From NCBI GenBank assembly GCA_003486705.1, contig DNGE01000017.1, forward strand, positions 1,662-25,194: a stretch of DNA of 23,533 nt, read 5' to 3'. Below are positions 14,847 to 22,517 of this stretch, piece by piece. The position numbers were made by a program, and so were the translations under genes. The notes beneath the pieces were generated by a model. It did not search any database. It worked only from the letters and a program-made list of their open reading frames with translations, and had not been told where the DNA came from. The first letter of the stretch is position 1. Each line of letters starts with the position of its first letter. This stretch comes from Bacillota bacterium. Its GTDB lineage: Bacteria > Bacillota_I > Bacilli_A > MOL361 > Turicibacteraceae.

Positions 14847-16403
14847 TTAAACTAAACGCGTTGTCCACTCTTCTCCATCCCAAATATCTGTCACGATATC
14901 GCGATAGAACTCAGGTTCATGGGAAATAAGTAAGACTGTTCCTTTATAATCTTGTAGGGCACGTTTTAATTCATCTTTTGCATCAACGTCTAAGTGGTTC
15001 GTTGGCTCATCGAGAATTAAGACATTCGTTTCGCGGTTGATTAATTTAGCTAAACGTACTTTAGCTTGCTCCCCACCACTAAGCACCATTACTTTACTTT
15101 CAATGTGTTTTGTTGTTAATCCACATTTCGCTAAAGCTGCACGCGCTTCACCTTGTGTTAAGTGAGGGAACTCATCCCAAAACTCTTGTAAACACGTTTT
15201 ATCTTTTCCACCTTTGATTTCTTGTTCAAAGTATCCAATTAATAAGTTATCACCTAACTCAACATTACCAGAAATCGCTTGAATTTCACCAATAATTGAA
15301 CGTAATAACGTTGTTTTACCAATACCATTTGCTCCACAGATTGCAATCTTTTGACCGCGCTCCATTGTTAAGTTTAATGATGCTGATAATGGCTCATCAT
15401 ATCCAATCACTAAATCATGTGTTTGGAAAATATAACGGCTAGCTGTGCGTCCTAATTTAAAGTTGAACTCTGGTTTCGGGCGCTCTTGTGCTAATTCAAT
15501 AACATCCATTTTATCAAGTTTTTTCTGTCTTGACATCGCCATATTACGTGTTGAAACACGCGCTTTATTACGGGCAACAAAGTCTTTTAAATCGGCAATT
15601 TCTTGCTGTTGTTTTTTATAAGCTGATTCTAATTGTGATTTTTTCGCTTCATAAATGCGAACAAAGTTATCGTAATCTCCAACGTAGCGATTTAGCTCAC
15701 CATTCCCCATGTGATAAATTAAGTTAATAACACTATTTAAGAATGGAATATCATGCGAGATTAAGATAAACGCATTTTCATACTCTTGTAAGTAGCGTGT
15801 CAACCAGCTTACATGTGCTTCATCTAAGTGGTTGGTTGGCTCATCTAATAATAAGATGTCTGGCTTTTCTAATAATAATTTACCAAGTAAGACTTTTGAA
15901 CGTTGTCCTCCACTTAGCTCTGTTACATCACGATCAAGTCCTAAATCATTTAAACCTAATCCGCGAGCAATTTCTTCTACTTTAGCATCAATTGTATAGA
16001 AATCATTATTTGTTAGGATATCTTGAATAACCCCAACTTCTTCTAATAATTTATCCATCTCATCCGGGTCAACCTCACCCATTTGCATGTATAAATCATT
16101 TACCTTAGCTTCCATATCAAATAAGTATTGGAACGCTGTTTTTAAGACATCACGAATCGTCATACCTGGTTGAAGCGACACGTGCTGGTCTAAATAACCA
16201 ATACGAACATTACGTGACCATTCAACTTTCCCATCATCGGGTTGTAATTTCCCTGTAATAATATTCATAAACGTTGATTTACCTTCACCATTTGCCCCAA
16301 TTAAACCAACGTGTTCTCCTTTTAATAAACGGAACGATACATTTTCAAAAATTGTACGATCTCCAAAACCATGACTTAAGTTCGTCACATTTAAAACACT
16401 CAT
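14847..16403 (-). CDS. ABC-F family ATPase (YkpA/YbiT-like)
   Basis: This soluble protein has two ABC ATPase domains in one chain and no membrane segment. The first has Walker A GANGEGKST (36-44), LSGGQ (163-167) and DEPTNHLD (187-194). The second has GANGIGKT (357-364), LSGGE (441-445) and DEPTNHLD (465-472). A charged helical linker at about 245-310 corresponds to the ABC-F region that reaches into the ribosomal E site. ABC-F proteins act as translation factors or ribosome protectors; sequence alone does not show antibiotic resistance, and the general look is that of housekeeping YkpA/YbiT. The ATG at 16401-16403 is chosen because AAGGAG lies 8 bases upstream; the in-frame ATG at 16409 would be too close. 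Confidence 0.93.
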   Translation of the reverse strand: MSVLNVTNLSHGFGDRTIFENVSFRLLKGEHVGLIGANGEGKSTFMNIITGKLQPDDGKVEWSRNVRIGYLDQHVSLQPGMTIRDVLKTAFQYLFDMEAKVNDLYMQMGEVDPDEMDKLLEEVGVIQDILTNNDFYTIDAKVEEIARGLGLNDLGLDRDVTELSGGQRSKVLLGKLLLEKPDILLLDEPTNHLDEAHVSWLTRYLQEYENAFILISHDIPFLNSVINLIYHMGNGELNRYVGDYDNFVRIYEAKKSQLESAYKKQQQEIADLKDFVARNKARVSTRNMAMSRQKKLDKMDVIELAQERPKPEFNFKLGRTASRYIFQTHDLVIGYDEPLSASLNLTMERGQKIAICGANGIGKTTLLRSIIGEIQAISGNVELGDNLLIGYFEQEIKGGKDKTCLQEFWDEFPHLTQGEARAALAKCGLTTKHIESKVMVLSGGEQAKVRLAKLINRETNVLILDEPTNHLDVDAKDELKRALQDYKGTVLLISHEPEFYRDIVTDIWDGEEWTTRLV

Positions 16404-16460
16404 ATTCATATCTCCTTTCAAGTCGGCAACAAATCGCCTTCAATGAAATTTCCTTATTCG

Positions 16461-16489
16461 ATTATATCTAAGAATGCTGCACTTGAAAA
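16461..16489 (-). promoter_or_regulatory. Promoter of the ABC-F gene
   Basis: Read leftward: TTTTCA (16484-16489), a 17-base spacer and a perfect TATAAT (16461-16466). It gives a leader of about 50 bases before the start at 16403. Confidence 0.65.
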
Positions 16490-16523
16490 GAAAATTTTCA
16501 CCTTTTTTCACACCAATTCCATC

Positions 16524-18518
16524 CTATTTCCCCATAAATTCAGAAACACGTTGTTCCCACGTTGCTTTTAATCCTTCTCGTTCTTTAACTGTTATCACCT
16601 GATCGCTAATTTGCATGCGTTTAAATTTTGCAGGTGATAAGCCGTATGGGGAATAAATTCTAGTATATGGAACCACTTTTGTTACCGCATAACTTCCACC
16701 TGATGTCGTATACGGAATCAAGTACGCTTGATCAATGGCGTACGCCTCAGTTTTTGCATATCGTTCATATCGTTTATCTAAATCATAGTATTCTGAATCG
16801 GCAGCTTCTTTTAATGCTTTATATTCGTATAACCCAATACGTTTTTTAATGATTGCATCCTCGCCGACTTCACTTCCAGTGTAATTTAAACCAAAGCTTT
16901 TTAACAAATCTCCACAATCTGGATCTAGCGTATCCAAATACGTCTTAGGATCTCCATAGTCTGGTGACCATGCCGATGCAAAATACAAATCTGTATTCAC
17001 TTGATCTGCGGATTGCATTGCAACCATGTTTTCAGTATCACTGATAATTAAATTAACCTGTACGTCCCCTTTTAGATTGTATTCCAATGTTGATTTAATC
17101 GCCTGTGCAGAACGGAACGACATATCGACTTCTCCATTTACAATCAAATCAAGTTGCACTGGGAAATCGACCCCTTCATCCAATAATTTTTCTTTTGCGA
17201 CAGCCATTCGTTTTTGAGCTGTTTCCACATTATAATACGCCATTGCACCATCACTTAAATCAATACCGCTTGGATACAATTGAGGATTGAGCGTTGTTAA
17301 GTTTTTAGCCACTAATTCTCCAAAAGACTCTCCTTTTGAATTATAAACAAAGTCGGGTTGACTCAACATATTACGTAACGATAAGTACTTTAAGTCATGG
17401 CCGACTTCTTGTGCATTAATAGCTGAGGTGTCGAGTGCAAACATAATAGCTTGTCTAAATTCCTTATTCCAAATCGCTTTTTTCGTATCTTCTTTTTGTT
17501 TTTCTGTTTTAGATGAAACATCTACTTTTGAGTCGATGGGTGAATGGTAGATATTTCGATCAAACACAAAGGTTGCAAAAAAAGAAGCTCGACCGTTATC
17601 AGTCACAAAGATTGAATCGCCGTATTTATCTTTAGCTGCTTTAAACATGCCTGGATTATTTGCATAAACAGGTGCCGATGCTAAATCGCCTTGATCAAAC
17701 ATCGTAAACATGCTACTTGGATCTCCCTCACCAAAGAATAATAATCTCACTTTTGGAATATAGACATGTTCGACATCCCAATAGTTTGGGTTCATTTCAT
17801 ATTCTATGACTGATTTGGGGGTTAAATTTTTAAGTAAGTACGCACCGTTATATAATATAGCATCACTTTTCAACGCTCCAAACTCACATGCTGATAAGTC
17901 TGGTGCTCCTAATTTACACCCCACTCCTTTTGATTCTAAAAAGGTTTGATTAACAGGAAATAAAATGGCATAGGTGGTCATCGTATGAAAGTATGGGGTT
18001 GGTGCATTTAACGTGTATTGAAGCGTATGATCATCCAACGCCTTGATTCCGACTTCATCAAATGTCACTTCTTTATTTTTATAAGCGGTTAGATTTTTAA
18101 TGAGCGGTTCGACTAAATATAAGGTTTGTGAGTCAAAATCAACGGCGTGTTGCAATCCCGCTACAAAATCGTGAGCGGTAACCGGAGCATATTCAACCCC
18201 ATCATCTGTATACCAATTTACATTTTCACGGATTTTAAATGTCCAAACCGTGTAATCTTCATTTGATTCGTAATGACTTGCAATCGAAGGAATGAGGTTT
18301 CCATATTCATCATGTTCAAGTAATCCATCCACGAAATTGGCAAGGTGTTGTGTATCAGTATGTTTATACGTATACAAATAATCAAAGGTTTGAGGATCCA
18401 TGCCATAAACGTATTGATAATCTCGCTGTGTAATATCCGTTGCCTCGATTACTAAACTTGGAAAAACTACGCTTCCTCCTAAAATAACTAACATAATTTT
18501 TTTCATCGTTTTTAACAT
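16524..18518 (-). CDS. Oligopeptide-binding-type extracytoplasmic protein (SBP family 5), without lipobox
   Basis: Family 5 solute-binding proteins catch peptides outside the cell for an Opp/Dpp ABC transporter. Residues 1-26 are a signal sequence (MKKIMLVILGGSVVF...). Typical family features follow: QTFDYLYTYKHTD near the start, TVWTFKIRENVNWYTDDG, the VTAHDFVAGL segment, PNYWD, and ASAWSPDYGDP. The usual LxGC lipobox cysteine of Gram-positive family members is missing, so the protein is either released or held by an uncleaved signal helix. At 664 aa it is longer than most OppA proteins. No permease or ATPase genes are adjacent. Only a terminator hairpin and 34 bases lie upstream, so expression may depend on read-through. 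Confidence 0.88.
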   Translation of the reverse strand: MLKTMKKIMLVILGGSVVFPSLVIEATDITQRDYQYVYGMDPQTFDYLYTYKHTDTQHLANFVDGLLEHDEYGNLIPSIASHYESNEDYTVWTFKIRENVNWYTDDGVEYAPVTAHDFVAGLQHAVDFDSQTLYLVEPLIKNLTAYKNKEVTFDEVGIKALDDHTLQYTLNAPTPYFHTMTTYAILFPVNQTFLESKGVGCKLGAPDLSACEFGALKSDAILYNGAYLLKNLTPKSVIEYEMNPNYWDVEHVYIPKVRLLFFGEGDPSSMFTMFDQGDLASAPVYANNPGMFKAAKDKYGDSIFVTDNGRASFFATFVFDRNIYHSPIDSKVDVSSKTEKQKEDTKKAIWNKEFRQAIMFALDTSAINAQEVGHDLKYLSLRNMLSQPDFVYNSKGESFGELVAKNLTTLNPQLYPSGIDLSDGAMAYYNVETAQKRMAVAKEKLLDEGVDFPVQLDLIVNGEVDMSFRSAQAIKSTLEYNLKGDVQVNLIISDTENMVAMQSADQVNTDLYFASAWSPDYGDPKTYLDTLDPDCGDLLKSFGLNYTGSEVGEDAIIKKRIGLYEYKALKEAADSEYYDLDKRYERYAKTEAYAIDQAYLIPYTTSGGSYAVTKVVPYTRIYSPYGLSPAKFKRMQISDQVITVKEREGLKATWEQRVSEFMGK

Positions 18519-18552
18519 GTCATTGAAATCCTTTCTCTTCTCTTAACTTTAC

Positions 18553-18613
18553 AAAAAAAGCGACAAACCGCTAGAAATAGACATCGCTATTTTCTTAGTT
18601 TGTCGCTTTTTTT
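18553..18613. terminator. Long hairpin terminator between the beta-lactamase-fold gene and the SBP gene
   Basis: The outer stem is 16 bp (18553-18568 with 18598-18613), rich in A and T at its foot, with an inner partly paired arm (AGAAATAG with CTATTTTCT). T7 follows in both directions. It lies between two leftward genes and leaves 34 bases before the SBP start. Confidence 0.88.
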
Positions 18614-18647
18614 CTTTTTTATAAACCTTATCTAACCAAATTTACCT

Positions 18648-19784
18648 TTAACGATTACATATAACCTCATATGTTTGCCCGAATGTTTTCACTACAATAT
18701 GTCCTCGTTCAAACGTCGTATACGTTTTTGCATCGACATCATTTAAACGATTCAATGCTTCTTGATGTGGGTGTCCGTACGTATTATTTAATCCGGCACT
18801 AATAATTGCAACTTCAGGCTTTACAGCATCTAAAAATTCCTGTGATGAGGACGTTCTTGACCCATGATGACCTACTTTTAAAATAGATGCTTCAAGATTT
18901 CTATTTAATATCGTTTGCTCAACGCCTGATTCCATATCACCTGTAAATATAAAGTCAACATCGTCATATGTTAGACGTGTCACAACTGAATTATTATTAC
19001 GATCACCATTTTCATCACCAGTCTCAATTATTTCAAACACCACATTATCGGCTAAGTAAAATATCATATCATCATCTTCTAAATACGTACCACCCTGACT
19101 GACTTGAATTTGCACTTGTTCATAATAATCACGATATGTTTTAGAAGAATGCGCCTCTCCTGAGTCAATAATTAGAGCTACATCGTAAGCTTCAAGCACT
19201 TCTTTTAGCCCACCTATATGATCAGCATCTGGATGTGTTGCAATCAAGATTTCAATATCATCCACACCGATTTGTTCCATATAAGCTAGTAATTCTGGTT
19301 CTTTTCCGTTATTTCCACCATCAATTAAAACATGATAATCTCCATACTCAATTAGCGTTGCATCCCCTTGGCCAATATCGAGGTAATGCACTCGTAATTC
19401 TAACCCGTTTTCTCGCTTACTTAGTCCTTGATTTTCAATAACTGTTTGTGAATCAACTAGCGTTGAATACTCAGGTTTTGGTAACCAACCAAGATAAATA
19501 CCAATTGCTAAAACAAAGACGCTCATGATGGTATATGTTGCTGTTGTAATTTGTTTCTTTAGTTTTTTCTTAATCTTTCGATTTTGGTGAATGAGTTGAA
19601 GACCGACCGGCGGAAACGCAACTAACCACATATAGTTATACCAAATCTTGCGTTTATTTTTCTTCCAACTTTTACTCAATGCTGTGATTGCAATTAAATA
19701 AAGGAGCACCACAAAAACATAATCCGTCCAGTGGGCATCATTTAATACTTCAATGACGGCATCAACATAATCTAAAAAATCCAA
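18648..19784 (-). CDS. Membrane-anchored ComEC-type metallo-beta-lactamase-fold hydrolase
   Basis: The N-terminal 105 residues contain about three hydrophobic segments (about 20-37, 50-65, 84-101) with basic loops. From about 128 the protein is a metallo-beta-lactamase domain of the kind found at the C-terminus of the DNA uptake channel ComEC: HYLDIGQGDATLIE, THPDADHIGG with H184, D186, D188 and H189, TGDME at 281-285, KVGHHGSRTSSS with H306/H307, and NTYGHPH. The competence channel domain of ComEC is absent. A membrane-attached phosphodiesterase or nuclease is likely. The start is TTG at 19782-19784, firmly supported by AGGAGG 7 bases upstream. A TATAAT for it lies at 19839-19844. Confidence 0.88.
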   Translation of the reverse strand: MDFLDYVDAVIEVLNDAHWTDYVFVVLLYLIAITALSKSWKKNKRKIWYNYMWLVAFPPVGLQLIHQNRKIKKKLKKQITTATYTIMSVFVLAIGIYLGWLPKPEYSTLVDSQTVIENQGLSKRENGLELRVHYLDIGQGDATLIEYGDYHVLIDGGNNGKEPELLAYMEQIGVDDIEILIATHPDADHIGGLKEVLEAYDVALIIDSGEAHSSKTYRDYYEQVQIQVSQGGTYLEDDDMIFYLADNVVFEIIETGDENGDRNNNSVVTRLTYDDVDFIFTGDMESGVEQTILNRNLEASILKVGHHGSRTSSSQEFLDAVKPEVAIISAGLNNTYGHPHQEALNRLNDVDAKTYTTFERGHIVVKTFGQTYEVICNR

Positions 19785-19884
19785 TCTTTTTCCTCCTAAA
19801 ACTCGTTCCTATACTGCTACATTTTAAACTCCGTTTCTATTATACCGATTATTTACAAAAGTTCCATATTTCTCTTTCTTCCGT

Positions 19885-20208
19885 TTAATTAACCCGAATA
19901 ATATTATCGAATGAAATTTTTAAACATTGACTGTTTAGATAGTTAAACATAATATAACGATACGGTTCATTTATTTTATAAACTCGGCCTTTTTGATCAT
20001 GTAATTGCCCCTTTTGATAATACGTGAGTATAATTGTTTCTTCGTTTAGATGCGCACTCAGTAACTTTCGCGCATTTTCTTCATGCTGCCACTCATCTAA
20101 AATAGGTTTTTCTATTTTTGATAAATCATTTAACAAGTCATAGATAGCACCACTTTGTTCCGTAATAGACGCAAATGGTTGCCACTTCATCATACCGCGA
20201 TCATTCAT
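19885..20208 (-). CDS. YolD-like protein
   Basis: This small 107-residue protein starts with the family signature DRGMMKWQPFASI and continues through KPILDEWQHEE, a beta-rich middle (IILTYYQKGQL) and a final FDNIIRVN. YolD-like proteins are typically encoded next to UvrX-type Y-family polymerases in Bacillota chromosomes and prophages and are thought to assist them; the mechanism is unclear. The frame opens at 20253, but AGAGGTGA just before the ATG at 20206-20208 sets the start. It follows the polymerase gene by 59 bases and is probably under the same SOS promoter. Confidence 0.85.
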   Translation of the reverse strand: MNDRGMMKWQPFASITEQSGAIYDLLNDLSKIEKPILDEWQHEENARKLLSAHLNEETIILTYYQKGQLHDQKGRVYKINEPYRYIMFNYLNSQCLKISFDNIIRVN

Positions 20209-20267
20209 TTTTTCACCTCTAACCTTTTTATGTTCTTGAACCACGAACAACACACTGATTCAACTTA

Positions 20268-21518
20268 TTAAGCTTTATGTCCACCCAGTAAGGTACTTCT
20301 ATATCTTGCAGTTCCTTCTTCACTAAACGAGACAGCACGCAACAAGCTTGCCTTTCCATGCTTTAATCGAATGTCATCCATCGCATGCGCTAGCTTTTGT
20401 TTTTTTGTGACGTCTTCAAATAAATTTAGTTGGACTTGATCCCCACTACAAAGTTTTGTGACGTGTATCCCAATCTTTCGAATGGGCGAGCCATTATAAT
20501 GTTGATAAAACAATCCCATGCACGCTTCAAAAACGACATCTGTTAAATCGGTCGGTTGCGAAAATGTGGTTTGTCTTGAAAAACCACCGCCTACTTTTTT
20601 ACTATAACCGATAGATAGTGAGATACATAAACACATTTTCTTTTTTCGTCGCAACCTCATCATAACTTCTTCAACTTGCTCTAAAATCACCGTTTTAATA
20701 TCGTGTGCAAAGTAATCACGCATAAGCACTTGTGATCCCCCAATCGACGTAGACTGAGGCTGATAGGCCTGATTAATCCGACTCTCATCAATTCCGTGAC
20801 TATGGCGATATAATTCTTCACCTAATACACCAAACCGCTTCACTAAAAATTCAAGCGGATAATGGGCAATATCCCCGACACAATAGATCCCCATTTTATT
20901 CAGAGATGTTTCCATTTTCGCACCGATTCCCCACACTTCAGCTAGAGGGGTAATAGGCCACAACTTTGTTGGCACATCCTCATACGTCCACTTAGCTACA
21001 CCATCAGGTGCTTTTTTCGCCTCGTTATCTAGTGCTAACTTTGCTAATAATAAATTAGGTCCAATGCCACATGTAGACGGAACACCCGTTTCTTTGACGA
21101 TATCACTCATAATGCGTTTAGCTAGTGTGACATCATCGCATTTATATAAATGAAGGTATCCTGTCACATCTAAAAAAGCTTCATCAATCGAATAAACATG
21201 TAAATCTTCAACGGATATATACCGTAAATAAACCGATACAATAGCCTTTGATACTTCTAAATAGTGGCGCATACGAGCTGGTGCATAAATCACATCTTTG
21301 AATGCTTGCAGCTCATACGCCCGACATCTCGATTTAGCACCAGCCGCTCGTAATCCTGGTGAGGCTGCTAAAATAATACTTCCAGGTTCATCAAGTCGAC
21401 CGACAACTGCGAGTTTCGTTGTAAAAGGATCCAGACCTCTTGCAACACATTCACAACAAGCGTAAAAACTTTTTAAATCAATACAAATAATATTTCGTTG
21501 ACTTCTTTCTATCTTCAT
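20268..21518 (-). CDS. Y-family DNA polymerase (UvrX/UmuC-like)
   Basis: This is a translesion polymerase that copies past damaged bases. Visible features are the first metal aspartate D14 in IDLKSFYACCE, the catalytic YSIDEAFLDVT with D112 and E113, a helix-hairpin-helix-like VWGIGAKMETSLNKMGI, and a beta-clamp-binding motif QLNLF at 363-367. The C-terminal GTARYR...GGHKA end is typical of the UvrX/YqjW branch. The 416-aa length is normal. The frame opens earlier at 21569, but those codons lie upstream of the promoter, so the ATG at 21516-21518 is chosen; its GGAG site is about 10 bases away. A LexA box in the promoter indicates SOS control. It is paired with yolD. Confidence 0.92.
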   Translation of the reverse strand: MKIERSQRNIICIDLKSFYACCECVARGLDPFTTKLAVVGRLDEPGSIILAASPGLRAAGAKSRCRAYELQAFKDVIYAPARMRHYLEVSKAIVSVYLRYISVEDLHVYSIDEAFLDVTGYLHLYKCDDVTLAKRIMSDIVKETGVPSTCGIGPNLLLAKLALDNEAKKAPDGVAKWTYEDVPTKLWPITPLAEVWGIGAKMETSLNKMGIYCVGDIAHYPLEFLVKRFGVLGEELYRHSHGIDESRINQAYQPQSTSIGGSQVLMRDYFAHDIKTVILEQVEEVMMRLRRKKKMCLCISLSIGYSKKVGGGFSRQTTFSQPTDLTDVVFEACMGLFYQHYNGSPIRKIGIHVTKLCSGDQVQLNLFEDVTKKQKLAHAMDDIRLKHGKASLLRAVSFSEEGTARYRSTLLGGHKA

Positions 21519-21531
21519 CTCAAACACACTC

Positions 21532-21559
21532 CGAACACATGTTTGATAATAGTATACCA
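21532..21559 (-). promoter_or_regulatory. SOS promoter with LexA (DinR) box
   Basis: CGAACACATGTTTG at 21532-21545 matches the Bacillota LexA operator CGAAC-N4-GTTCG with one mismatch. An extended -10 TGG-TATACT (21551-21556) lies just upstream, so the box covers the expected transcription start near 21544, a usual repressor position. A weaker half-matching site lies near 21598. Confidence 0.8.
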
Positions 21560-21685
21560 TAAAGATCAAAAAAATATACCTCGTTCGAACAAAAAATCAA
21601 ACAATTGTTCTAAAAATTATGATAGACAACTCGAAAAAAAGACAATTGGTATCCCCCGTTTTACCACACATTTAAAATCCACATA

Positions 21686-21725
21686 GAAAAAGCACCAGAA
21701 TCTCCCTTTAAAGAGTTCTAGTGCT
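21686..21725 (-). terminator. Terminator of the YgjP-like gene
   Basis: A 10-bp stem with one G-U pair (21691-21700 with 21716-21725) and a partly paired inner loop, followed leftward by T5. It starts 9 bases after the stop codon at 21735. Confidence 0.8.
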
Positions 21726-21734
21726 TAACATCCA

Positions 21735-22424
21735 TTAATGACGCTTTGAATAGGCCTTCCACTGCGGTAGCAAGTGTTGCAATAAAGCATAAAAATGCTG
21801 ACCATGATTTGCGTGTATCAAATGGCAAAGTTCATGAACAACGACAAACTCCACAAATTCAGGATCACACGCGATCAAGTGTTTATTAAACGTAATCGTT
21901 CGAGAAACAGGACGACAAACACCCCACGTCGCATTCATTTTGCGATACTTCACTTCAACGGGTCCTATCCCCCGTTCACTAAAATAAGGCCAATATTTTT
22001 TAATATATTCTTTAATTTTATCATCGAGTTGATATTGCAACCATGTTTCTAACTGTTTTCGAGCTGTTGTTTCTGTTGTATTTGGCAACACATACTGCTT
22101 TAAATACGGAGGTTGCACTACAATATTTGAGCAAGTTGCTTTGATTGTTAAAGGCATCAACTTCATACCCAAAACCGTTATAAACTGTTCGCTTTCACTA
22201 CAATGTTGATTAGCTTCTATCTTTCGTTGTTCCATCGCCATTTTCTTTTGTAAAATCCATTTCGCTTTTGATTGCACAAACTGTTCTAAATAACTCAACT
22301 CAACATTTGGATGAGCAGTCAGTAAAATATCGCCATTTCGCTTTACTTTTAAGTAAATATTTTTTATTTTCTTACGCTCAATTTTTACTTCATAATTACC
22401 AATAGACAAAATTTCTTGCACCAT
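21735..22424 (-). CDS. YgjP-like metal-dependent hydrolase/peptidase
   Basis: This 229-residue soluble protein has the zinc-peptidase motif HELCH (197-201) and a likely third ligand H207 in HANHGQHF, the arrangement of YgjP/M48-type proteins. The N-terminal part is the usual beta-rich region (IERKKIKNIYLKVKRNGDI). The normally conserved R-W-G-S-C stretch before the catalytic helix is T-W-G-V-C here. The cellular substrate of this family is not known. It starts at an ATG with AGGGG about 9 bases upstream and appears monocistronic, with its own extended -10 promoter and terminator. Confidence 0.88.
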   Translation of the reverse strand: MVQEILSIGNYEVKIERKKIKNIYLKVKRNGDILLTAHPNVELSYLEQFVQSKAKWILQKKMAMEQRKIEANQHCSESEQFITVLGMKLMPLTIKATCSNIVVQPPYLKQYVLPNTTETTARKQLETWLQYQLDDKIKEYIKKYWPYFSERGIGPVEVKYRKMNATWGVCRPVSRTITFNKHLIACDPEFVEFVVVHELCHLIHANHGQHFYALLQHLLPQWKAYSKRH

Positions 22425-22460
22425 TATCCTAATCCCCTAATCATCATATCCTGTGCTCTC

Positions 22461-22469
22461 ATTATAACA
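22461..22469 (-). promoter_or_regulatory. Extended -10 promoter of the YgjP-like gene
   Basis: Read leftward: TGT followed by a perfect TATAAT (22461-22466), 36 bases before the start codon. The -35 match is weak. Confidence 0.55.
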
Positions 22470-22490
22470 TACGACTTTTATTCGGCAAAT

Positions 22491-22517
22491 AAAAAACAAA
22501 CCCATTATAGGTTTGTT
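22491..22517 (-). terminator. Terminator overlapping the end of the GGDEF gene
   Basis: An 8-bp stem (22495-22502 with 22510-22517) with a 7-base loop, followed leftward by a T-run. The GGDEF gene's TAA (22505-22507) falls inside the loop. Confidence 0.75.

Noticed and set aside
21519..21569. N-terminal extension of the Y-family polymerase
   Set aside because: These codons overlap the -10 box and LexA box, so they would not be in the transcript.
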